Below are positions 1-5,459 of a stretch of DNA of 5,459 bases, piece after piece (position 1 is the stretch's first letter; each line of letters starts with the position of its first letter). The notes under the pieces were generated by a model. The model ran no database searches. It was given only the letters and a program-made list of their open reading frames with translations, and was not told the DNA's origin. This DNA is from Phoenicibacter congonensis (lineage in GTDB: Bacteria; Actinomycetota; Coriobacteriia; Coriobacteriales; Eggerthellaceae): assembly GCA_030530045.1 (NCBI GenBank), contig JAUMVS010000032.1:7432-12890 (forward strand), written 5' to 3'. The position numbers and the translations under genes are program-made.

Positions 1-776
1 GAAACCTTCTGCGAAGACTCTTTAACTTTGTTCAAGCTCGCTTCAATTTCGTCAATTCCCTTGCTTACTTCGTAAAGATTGCTCTTCGAGTTCGCAACCT
101 TCGTTTGCGCGCTGTCAATTGAAGCCTCAAGTTCAACCAGCGAAGTGTTCGTGTTTGTAATCGCATTGCGAGCCGATTCAATCTTCTGAACGACCTGGCC
201 ATCCTTTAAATTCACAGCTTCGTTCGCGCTGCCAATCGCATCGTTTAGCTTGTTCACAACAGTCTCGCTGACCGTTTGCACGAACGTCGAATTGATTGTT
301 TCGTCTAGCGTCGTTGAGCCTGCGTCAGTTACCTTTGGCGAAACAGCGCCAAGCTTTTCGTTGACGTAATACTGGATTTTAGGCTCTTCAAAATCGGAAG
401 AGAAAAGTGTCAGAAGGTTTTCTGTGAAGTTCTCAGGAACGATGAACGCAGCGTAGGCTTTACCGCTCTGCACTTCTTCCATCGCTTCTTCACGCGACAT
501 AAAAGCCCAGCCTAGCTGGTGATTGTCGTGCAGCGTCTCGTCAATCATGTTACCGAGATTCAGCTCGCCGGTGAGCTCATTCGTGCCGCCTTTATCCTCA
601 TTAACGAAGCAAACGCGCATGTTGGCGGTGTTGTCGTAGGGGTTCCAGAAGCCGTAGACGTTGACCCAAGTGTAAAGCGACGGAAGGATAATCAGCGCTG
701 CAACAACAATGAGGGCTGTAGGGGCCTTGATTAGGCGCCACAAATCTCTTTTTATGACTCGTAAAACATTTTTCAT
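1..776 (-). CDS. YhgE/Pip-type membrane protein, N-terminal part (cut by window edge)
   Basis: Only the first 258 codons are visible; the gene runs off the left edge. The ATG at 776-774 opens a protein beginning MKNVLRVIKRDL, followed by a single membrane segment (about residues 18-38, LIVVAALIILPSLYTW) and then the NVYGFWNPYDNT stretch typical of the YhgE/Pip N-terminal domain. About residues 50-160 form the extracytoplasmic part of that domain, with the usual VCFVNEDKGG-like and VNEK segments. From about residue 185 on the sequence becomes hydrophilic and helix-prone (SIDSAQTKVANSKSNLYEV), as expected for the long coiled-coil middle region. Family members end with an ABC-2-permease-like membrane domain, which would lie outside this window. 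Known members include the phage infection protein Pip and the ESX/type VII-associated EsaA-like proteins; no substrate can be assigned here. An in-frame TAA lies just upstream, so this start is well bounded, but the Shine-Dalgarno match is poor (only TTAAG close to the ATG). Confidence 0.92.
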   Translation of the reverse strand, partial: MKNVLRVIKRDLWRLIKAPTALIVVAALIILPSLYTWVNVYGFWNPYDNTANMRVCFVNEDKGGTNELTGELNLGNMIDETLHDNHQLGWAFMSREEAMEEVQSGKAYAAFIVPENFTENLLTLFSSDFEEPKIQYYVNEKLGAVSPKVTDAGSTTLDETINSTFVQTVSETVVNKLNDAIGSANEAVNLKDGQVVQKIESARNAITNTNTSLVELEASIDSAQTKVANSKSNLYEVSKGIDEIEASLNKVKESSQKV

Positions 777-807
777 TCGCTTAAGAAAATTTTAGTTTCT
801 TTTCCCC

Positions 808-859
808 TTGTGAGGCTCAAAATTTAAGGTTCATTTATGTTACCGAACTTACCTCACAA
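808..859 (-). promoter_or_regulatory. Inverted repeat in the presumed yhgE leader
   Basis: A perfect 8-base inverted repeat, TTGTGAGG (808-815) and CCTCACAA (852-859), is separated by 36 bases. Inside it AAGGTTC (826-832) can pair with GAACTT (845-850) if one base bulges, so the minus-strand RNA could fold into a two-part hairpin with a loop of about 12 bases. It ends 31 bases before the yhgE start codon and is not followed by a T run, so it does not look like an intrinsic terminator. It may be a leader structure controlling yhgE, or the two arms could be protein-binding half sites. No confident -35/-10 pair was found nearby. The repeat is seen directly; any role is inference. Confidence 0.4.
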
Positions 860-885
860 CTTCCCCACTAGCCTATTTTATAAAA

Positions 886-1018
886 GGTGCCGATGTGCGG
901 CGGCATGGGCGTATGTTTGCGCAGGCGACTTATGAGAGCGAAGCTCTCATCCGGAGCCAAGCGAATATACGACCTGTCGTCGCCCAATGGTGACAATGTG
1001 TAAAAAGGGGACGATGAG
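886..1018. repeat. GC-rich, structured intergenic block bounded by related motifs; possible interspersed element
   Basis: This part of the 291-base gap differs sharply from its surroundings: 886-1000 is about 58% G+C by hand count, against about 34% for 777-885 and about 42% for 1001-1067. A motif of the form GGKGMCRATGWG occurs three times in the same orientation, at 886-897, 989-1000 and 1007-1018. The first and last copies are each preceded by a TAAAA or TAAAAA run. Inside, GGGCG (907-911) can pair with CGCCC (981-985), with CAT/ATG extending the stem across a bulged A. GGCGAC (924-929) can alternatively pair with GTCGCC (979-984). A perfect 8-bp hairpin lies at the centre (932-950). The composition, boundary repeats and nested pairing fit a REP/MITE-like element or a structured RNA. 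I do not recognise a named family, and no transposase is visible. Confidence 0.4.
932..950. repeat. Perfect 8-bp palindromic hairpin, 3-base loop
   Basis: ATGAGAGC (932-939) and GCTCTCAT (943-950) are exact inverted repeats around the loop GAA. The central heptamer GCGAAGC is a sequence known to form an unusually stable DNA mini-hairpin. No T run follows on either strand, so a classical terminator is unlikely. It forms the tip of the GC-rich block at 886-1018 and lies about 120 bases beyond the stop codon of murJ. Confidence 0.6.
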
Positions 1019-1067
1019 TTATTTGCAGTGATTTGTGGATAGGAAGAATTGCCAGTTGGAGGCAGTA

Positions 1068-2693
1068 TTAAGGGCGGAGTTTGCTGGCGAATTTAGAGAA
1101 AAGGGATTTGATGAGGTCGGCTTCGGGAATGCGGAAAAGCATTGCTAGACCATAGGTAATCAAAAGCGCAAGAATGCCGCCGCAGATAATGCAAATCAAA
1201 GCTTGGCCAGCAGAGTAGAACATGAAATCGCCTGCAAGCACATAGCCAACAAAGAATGCAAGCGCACTTCCTGCAACCGCACCGATGAGCCCCACAAATG
1301 CGAGTTTGACTGAGTGCCAGATCATTTTTCCGATGCCAAGGTGACCAAAAACGTAGCGCAAGCGAATGAACACTGCGATTGTCGTGAACAAATTAAAGAC
1401 CGTGACCGAGAACGAAACGGCGAAGATTCCGTAGGTGTCAGCGAAATAAATGCAGAACGCGCATGAAAGAATTGTGAATGCGAGGTAGGACAGCGAGAAG
1501 AATCTCAGCTTATGCAGTGCCGCGCACACGTTTTGCAGGTAGGACACAAGCGCATAGAAAGGTGCGGCCGTCGCCATTACGCAAAGTGCAACCCACGAGG
1601 TTTCAAAGCTTAGCGCTGAGAAGTTTCCTGATGCAAAAAATGACATCAAGAATGGCGAGAACGTCATCAAATAAAGAGTAAATGGAATCAGCAAAAACAG
1701 AATTTGGCGCGCGCCCTTGATGGTTCTGCTTTTGAACTCCTCCATTTCTCGGTAACTGTAGAGGTGCGAGAGTTCCGTAAAAGTCGCGGTCGAAATTGGC
1801 ACTGCGAAAAGTGAGGCAGGCAGCACGAACCAAACGCGAACATAGTAAAGAATAGCCGCGCCAGCATCGTTAGCGATGAGCGACATGCTCGACTGAACCG
1901 AGGCCATAATGGCAGCGCAAAGCGCATTCATAAATGAAGGCAGGCCGATTTTTAGCGTCTCTACCAGGGCTGGGTCGTGCCAGTCGATGTTAAATTTGAT
2001 TTTGATGCCGCACTTGCGCATCGTTGGCACCTGCAAAAGCACCTGCACGAGAACGCCAAGCGGGTTACCAATCGCATAAATCATAAATCCAAGGAACTCG
2101 TTCGTTTGTGCGACATGGAAACCGACCAAGAACGACACAATGACCACGATGTTATTAAAAATTGGCGATGCCTGCACCCAGAAGAACTTACGCTCGGCAT
2201 TAAGAATTGAACCGAGCAGCGCACTCAATGGGTAGAGCAAAACTTCAATGCAGAAGAAGCGGAAGAACAGCGTCGCTGTGTCAAATGAAAAGTCGGCGTT
2301 AGCAGCTGCCGATTGTGTGAACACGAGAGGCGATGCGAAAATGAACGCCGCAACCGTGAGAATTGTCATAATCAGCAAAATGATGCTGAACATGTTAGAG
2401 GCATAACCCGACGCGCCTTTGATGCCAGCTTTCTTTTTAACTGAAAGATAAACCGGCAAAAATGCAGTATAGAGCATGCCGCCGCATGTGATTTCAAACA
2501 GCAGGTTAGGTAGGTTATTCGCGACAGTGTAGCAACTTGCAAGCATCGTTGCGCCCAGCGTGAACGCCTGCGCCCACGTGCGCACAAAGCCAGTTAGCCT
2601 TGAGACAAGCACGAGGCACGTCATCATAAACGAGTCGCGAGCAATGTTCTTGCTGGTCTCTGCCGATTTGTCTTTTGTTTCGATTTCTTCCAA
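1068..2693 (-). CDS. murJ: MurJ/MviN-family lipid II flippase
   Basis: The 541-residue product is an all-membrane protein of the MurJ/MviN branch of the MOP superfamily, which moves the peptidoglycan precursor lipid II across the cytoplasmic membrane. Family signatures seen are SRLTGFVRT (residues 31-39), NNLPNLLFE and GGML (59-74), GSILNAERKF (161-170), and YYVRVWFVLPASLFAVPIS (283-301). By eye alignment, Arg32, Arg38 and Arg286 match E. coli MurJ Arg18, Arg24 and Arg270. E. coli Asp39, Arg52 and Glu57 are replaced by Ser53, Phe66 and Gly71; actinobacterial homologues also tend to lack these charges. Length fits about 14 membrane helices. The only usable start is TTG at 2693-2691: in frame upstream there is no ATG or GTG before the MATE stop codon, and the first internal Met (23) is too late. 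A weak CGGA lies 7 bases upstream. It lies 39 bases after the MATE gene, so co-transcription is likely. It could be the housekeeping flippase or a paralogue; the window cannot decide. Confidence 0.92.
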   Translation of the reverse strand: MEEIETKDKSAETSKNIARDSFMMTCLVLVSRLTGFVRTWAQAFTLGATMLASCYTVANNLPNLLFEITCGGMLYTAFLPVYLSVKKKAGIKGASGYASNMFSIILLIMTILTVAAFIFASPLVFTQSAAANADFSFDTATLFFRFFCIEVLLYPLSALLGSILNAERKFFWVQASPIFNNIVVIVSFLVGFHVAQTNEFLGFMIYAIGNPLGVLVQVLLQVPTMRKCGIKIKFNIDWHDPALVETLKIGLPSFMNALCAAIMASVQSSMSLIANDAGAAILYYVRVWFVLPASLFAVPISTATFTELSHLYSYREMEEFKSRTIKGARQILFLLIPFTLYLMTFSPFLMSFFASGNFSALSFETSWVALCVMATAAPFYALVSYLQNVCAALHKLRFFSLSYLAFTILSCAFCIYFADTYGIFAVSFSVTVFNLFTTIAVFIRLRYVFGHLGIGKMIWHSVKLAFVGLIGAVAGSALAFFVGYVLAGDFMFYSAGQALICIICGGILALLITYGLAMLFRIPEADLIKSLFSKFASKLRP

Positions 2694-2704
2694 GATAAAT
2701 TCCG

Positions 2705-2735
2705 TAAAGTTCTGTTGCTCATTGTAGCAACTTTA
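2705..2735 (-). repeat. Alternative short inverted repeats at the MATE-murJ junction
   Basis: The short gap between the two genes contains two overlapping inverted repeats. TAAAGTT (2705-2711) matches AACTTTA (2729-2735), which covers the MATE stop codon, and GTTGCT (2714-2719) matches AGCAAC (2726-2731). They share bases, so only one can form at a time. Neither is followed by a T run. A role in coupling MATE and murJ translation, or in mRNA processing, is possible but unproven; short AT-rich pairings like these can also arise by chance. Confidence 0.3.
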
Positions 2736-4175
2736 GACGGCCGCCTCCTCAGCCAAACGCCTGTCGCGGGCATCGGCCTGCGCAATCCAGGTTTTTAGCT
2801 TCTTCACTTCGTAGCGCACAATGAAGAAAGTGATTGTGCAACTGATGAAGTCGGAAGCGGGAACTGCCGCAAGAATCATGTTAACTTCGTTCGTGTGGAA
2901 AACTCCAGCGAACAGCGGGAAGATCAAATAGAACGGAGTGAGCAGGAAAACTTGGCGCAAAAGCTCGATGAGCGCAGCTTTTAGCGGCTGACCACTTGAT
3001 TGGAAGTAACTGCCGCCGATAATTTGAAACGCTACGAGCGGGCAGAAAATCATGTTTAGGGTTAGTGCCCATTTTGCGAAGCCTTCGAGGTCGCCACCGA
3101 TTCCGAACAAATAAAGAAGCGGGTCAGAGAATAGATGAATGAGCACAAGGACAATCAAACCGATTGTCATGCCTGAAAGAATGCTGATTTTTAGCGCCTT
3201 TAACACGCGCGACCAATTTTGAGCGCCGATGTTGTAGCCAACGATTGGCTGCATGCCCATCGTGATGCCGATGAACACACTCAAAATCATCCAAACGACT
3301 CTGTTTGAAACGCCGATGCCGGCAAGACAACCTGAGACGCCAATTGCAATTGATGCGCCATAGGCTGCAATCACGTGATTGAAAACGATGTTAACAACGG
3401 TGGAGCCAACCTGCATTCCGAAAGATGCAAGGCCGAGCTTTAAAATTGTCAAGCTGTCCTGCAAGTCGAGCTTTAAATATTTAAGACGCAGGTGAAACGC
3501 CGCGCCTTTTGCACGCGTGAAGTACCAAATTACAGGAATTGCAGTTGTTGCTTCGCCGCACACAGTAGCTAGCGCACTGCCAGCGATTCCAAACCCAAGA
3601 AGACCAACGAATAGCAAGTTAAAGATGATGCACATCACAACGCTAAAAGCAGAAGATGCAAGTGCCAAGTTTGGTTTGCCTGCAGTTCTCAAGAAGTTAT
3701 AAAGTCCAAAACCAACAGTGACGCAAATGTCAAAAACGATGAGAATCGAAACGAACTGCTTCGTGTGTTCCCAAAGTTCAGGAGTGGTTCCAATTAGGGC
3801 CAAAAGCGGGTCGATGAAAATCATTCCGATGATTGAAAGAGCAATCGAGAACACAATCATGAGCATTGTTGAGTTGCCCAGCGTGAGCTCAACTTTGTCG
3901 ATTTGCCCTTTACCCAGCTGAATTGCTGCAAGTGCGTTTCCGCCCATGCCGATGAGCAAGCCAAACGCCATCATGATGTTTTGAACTGGAATTGAAAGCG
4001 TGATGACCGCTAGGCCATAATCGCCCACGAACCAACCAAGAATTGCCGAGTCGACAATTGCATAACATGAGTAAACGACTTCCGCAAAAATGCATGGAAG
4101 TGCGAACTCAAAAAGCAACCGCCCGATGGGGGCGGTTCCTAATCTATCGGTGCTATTTTTTGCTTTTTCGCTCAA
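2733..4175 (-). CDS. MATE-family multidrug/cation antiporter, MepA-like
   Basis: The 480-residue product has the length and two-lobed, 12-helix layout of MATE exporters, which use a Na+ or H+ gradient to expel cationic or other small compounds. Features seen are the opening TAPIGRLLFEFALPCIF (residues 14-30), YAIVDSAILGWFVG (38-51), IGMGGNALAAIQLGKGQ (75-91), the FLRTAGKPNLA loop (161-171), GMQPIVGYNIGAQN (307-320) opening the second lobe, and FQSSGQPLKAAL (391-402) with LRQVFLLTPFYLIFP (406-420). The pattern most resembles the MepA-like subgroup; the substrate cannot be read from sequence. The start is TTG at 4175-4173, supported by AAAGG ending 6 bases upstream and by the conserved N-terminal PIGRLLF segment, which later starts would remove. 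The C-terminus is charged and probably cytoplasmic (QADARDRRLAEEAAV). It sits 55 bases after the DUF4013 gene and 39 bases before murJ, whose product has the same superfamily fold. Confidence 0.94.
   Translation of the reverse strand: MSEKAKNSTDRLGTAPIGRLLFEFALPCIFAEVVYSCYAIVDSAILGWFVGDYGLAVITLSIPVQNIMMAFGLLIGMGGNALAAIQLGKGQIDKVELTLGNSTMLMIVFSIALSIIGMIFIDPLLALIGTTPELWEHTKQFVSILIVFDICVTVGFGLYNFLRTAGKPNLALASSAFSVVMCIIFNLLFVGLLGFGIAGSALATVCGEATTAIPVIWYFTRAKGAAFHLRLKYLKLDLQDSLTILKLGLASFGMQVGSTVVNIVFNHVIAAYGASIAIGVSGCLAGIGVSNRVVWMILSVFIGITMGMQPIVGYNIGAQNWSRVLKALKISILSGMTIGLIVLVLIHLFSDPLLYLFGIGGDLEGFAKWALTLNMIFCPLVAFQIIGGSYFQSSGQPLKAALIELLRQVFLLTPFYLIFPLFAGVFHTNEVNMILAAVPASDFISCTITFFIVRYEVKKLKTWIAQADARDRRLAEEAAV
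4110..4137 (-). terminator. Terminator-like hairpin with T run inside the 5' end of the MATE gene
   Basis: On the minus strand AACCGCCC (4137-4130) pairs perfectly with GGGCGGTT (4124-4117) around a 5-base loop, giving an 8-bp stem with six G-C pairs. After GC comes TTTTT (4114-4110). This is the layout of an intrinsic terminator, but it lies at codons 13-22 of the MATE gene and about 95 bases beyond the DUF4013 stop codon. No other terminator-like structure lies between those genes. It may end the DUF4013 transcript or attenuate MATE expression. The peptide encoded (TAPIGRLLF) is a normal MATE opening, so part of the sequence is constrained by coding. Confidence 0.45.
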
Positions 4176-4181
4176 TTCAAA

Positions 4182-4186
4182 CCTTT
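4182..4186 (-). promoter_or_regulatory. Ribosome binding site deciding the MATE TTG start
   Basis: Minus-strand AAAGG is separated by 6 bases (TTTGAA) from the TTG at 4175-4173. This spacing is near ideal, and it supports the non-ATG start over internal alternatives, the first of which would delete the first membrane helix. Confidence 0.55.
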
Positions 4187-4230
4187 AAGGAAACTACAAA
4201 GCTAACTAATAAAAATGAGTGTCTTGCAGG

Positions 4231-5459
4231 TTATCTTCTGTTGATGCAATAGAGGAATTTTGGCTCGTCGCGCCATTCTGAGCAATAGCGAACAGCGTAG
4301 TGTCCAGCTGCACGAACCTGCCAGAGTTGGCAGAACACGAAAACGACTGCGCAGAGATAGTAACCAACGAGAATCCAAGGGATTAAGGAAACAAGCAGAC
4401 CAACTACAATCATCGCAACTTTTTGAGCGAAAGCAGTGTTGTTGCTCAGCATGTATTCGAATTGCTGAATAGTGCCGCCCGCTTGGTCAACGTAGGGCTG
4501 CAGCGCATTAATTGCGATTGCGCCTGTGACAGACACGCAAAGCGTCGAAATAATTAAAAAGACGACGATGCCTGCAATAACTATAACTAGCTCTGGCATA
4601 AAAGAGATGAGAAATGCCTTGCCTGGCTCTTTCTTCATCGCTCTAAATCCAGCACCAACTTGGAAACCCTCGCCAAGCTCGTCAAAAATTGCCATTCTCA
4701 CATAAAGAATGTTGAAAATCATGTCCACAAAAATGCCAAATGCAATGGCAACTAGAGAACCAACAACTGGTACCAAGACCAAGAACACCGCGACGAAAAT
4801 TACGACGATGTTGACAACGAAGCGAACGAGCCAGCTCATGGCGCCTGTAACAAAAACCCTGTCACCAAAAATCTTCTTTGGCATTGCGCCAAGGCTTCCA
4901 ATTGAAAGTTCACGAGACCAACGAAGCGCATAACCTTTGTTTACCCAGTTGAGAATTGGAATGAACTCAATTAAAGCCATGAGCAAAATCTTGCGAAACC
5001 AGCCCTTCGAGCCTTTGATGTCGGCCCATGCAGCTGACAGACAACCTTTTTCATAGGTCACATTTTCAGGCTCAACGTCTGGAATGTAGGGAGCGACTTC
5101 AGGAGTGTCAACTGCGTATGCAACCTGTTCACCTTCCGCCTGCTCTTGAGCAGTTTCACTAGAAGCTGCAGGCGCAACCTCAAAATTGGACTCTTCGGAA
5201 GCTGCCTCAGAAGCAACCTCGGAATCATCCTCAGAAGTTTCTGCTGCGACTTCAGCACTTGAGTCGGCTGCGGCTGTCGAGCCTTCCGAAGAAACTGCAG
5301 CGTCACCAGCCTTTTCTGGCGTTTCAGAAACTACGCTTGCGGTTTCATCAGCCTCAGGAGTTGCGGTTTCTTCCGCAACGTTTTCGACTGCAGCCTCATT
5401 TGCCGTTTCTTGTGAATCTTCGGCCGGAGTCCAGCCTGTTTTCTCGTTATTCTCTTCTG
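4231..5459 (-). CDS. DUF4013-type multipass membrane protein with long acidic N-terminal tail (start beyond window)
   Basis: The reading frame is open from the right edge to the TAA at 4233-4231, giving 408 visible residues; the true start is outside. The first 132 are low complexity: 37 Glu/Asp, only 2 Lys, no Arg, the rest mostly Ala, Ser, Thr and Val, so this part is probably disordered and cytoplasmic. The membrane part begins near visible residue 133 with VTYEKGCLSAAWADIKGSKG, then WFRKILLMALIEFIPILNWV and GYALRWSREL, resembling the DUF4013 family. Further hydrophobic stretches lie near visible residues 207-252, 281-306 and 346-377. A hydrophilic loop rich in Gln and Asn separates the last two. 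The function of DUF4013 proteins is not established; the domain suggests an integral membrane scaffold or transport-related role. A GTG at 5061-5059 could be taken for the start, but the frame stays open with consistent composition for 132 codons upstream. The MATE gene follows after 55 bases. Confidence 0.82.
   Translation of the reverse strand, partial: EENNEKTGWTPAEDSQETANEAAVENVAEETATPEADETASVVSETPEKAGDAAVSSEGSTAAADSSAEVAAETSEDDSEVASEAASEESNFEVAPAASSETAQEQAEGEQVAYAVDTPEVAPYIPDVEPENVTYEKGCLSAAWADIKGSKGWFRKILLMALIEFIPILNWVNKGYALRWSRELSIGSLGAMPKKIFGDRVFVTGAMSWLVRFVVNIVVIFVAVFLVLVPVVGSLVAIAFGIFVDMIFNILYVRMAIFDELGEGFQVGAGFRAMKKEPGKAFLISFMPELVIVIAGIVVFLIISTLCVSVTGAIAINALQPYVDQAGGTIQQFEYMLSNNTAFAQKVAMIVVGLLVSLIPWILVGYYLCAVVFVFCQLWQVRAAGHYAVRYCSEWRDEPKFLYCINRR

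Noticed and set aside
519..734. Plus-strand 71-codon frame opposite yhgE
   Set aside because: It is antisense to the strongly recognisable YhgE/Pip N-terminal domain and shows no family features.
875..882. TATAAAAT on the minus strand as a -10 box for yhgE
   Set aside because: No convincing -35 element lies 16-18 bases upstream, and AT-rich spacers give such matches by chance.
1002..1010. CCCCTTTTT on the minus strand downstream of murJ as a terminator tail
   Set aside because: No stable hairpin immediately precedes the T run on that strand.
1050..1068. Short TGCC/GGCA pairing just after the murJ stop as a terminator
   Set aside because: The stem is only 4 bp with a 7-base loop and no T run, too weak to call.
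2621..2722. 33-codon minus-strand ATG frame (MSNRTLRNLSW) starting between MATE and murJ
   Set aside because: It lies almost wholly inside the murJ N-terminus in another frame, has no recognisable features, and is better explained as a shadow.
5059..5061. GTG as the start of the DUF4013 gene
   Set aside because: No good ribosome binding site precedes it, and the same frame stays open upstream for 132 codons to the window edge with coherent composition, so the true start is most likely farther upstream.
5058..5306. 82-codon minus-strand frame rich in Leu, Gln and Arg
   Set aside because: It overlaps the acidic tail of the DUF4013 protein in another frame. Its odd composition is what repetitive Glu/Ala/Ser codons yield when shifted, and the DUF4013 frame is open across the whole region.

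Overview
The window holds four membrane-protein genes, all read from the minus strand. In transcription order they are: a DUF4013-type multipass protein with a long acidic tail (4231 to beyond 5459, its start lies off the window), a MepA-like MATE exporter (2733-4175), a MurJ/MviN-family flippase (1068-2693), and the N-terminal part of a YhgE/Pip-type membrane protein (1-776, cut by the window edge). I found no RNA genes of known class, CRISPR arrays, transposases or regulators.

The organism is most likely an actinobacterium of the class Coriobacteriia with only moderate GC. This is inference. It rests on the DUF4013 protein (a Cys-Leu-x2-Ala-Trp-x-Asp-Ile-Lys opening, then a Gly-Trp-Phe motif before the first membrane segment), on a MurJ that has the actinobacterial-style Gly-Gly-Met-Leu instead of the proteobacterial charged cluster, and on the YhgE/Pip neighbour. 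No rRNA or marker gene is present to confirm it.

Layout: gaps between coding regions are 55 bases (DUF4013 to MATE), 39 bases (MATE to MurJ) and 291 bases (MurJ to YhgE). MATE and MurJ both appear to start at TTG and are close enough to share a transcript. Both belong to the MOP flippase/exporter superfamily, so the core of the window is a tandem of two related folds. A terminator-like hairpin followed by a T run sits inside the first codons of the MATE gene. It could end the DUF4013 transcript or attenuate MATE-MurJ transcription.

The 291-base gap before yhgE is the most unusual stretch. A GC-rich block of about 115 bases (my count 58% G+C, against about 34% on one side and 42% on the other) contains nested inverted repeats and is bounded by related copies of a GGKGMCRATGWG motif. 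It is the best candidate for something not explained by the genes, such as a small interspersed repeat or a structured RNA. A second inverted repeat lies in the presumed yhgE leader. Nothing in the window amounts to a clearly new system: the four proteins are recognisable families, and their joint role beyond envelope transport or biogenesis is unknown.
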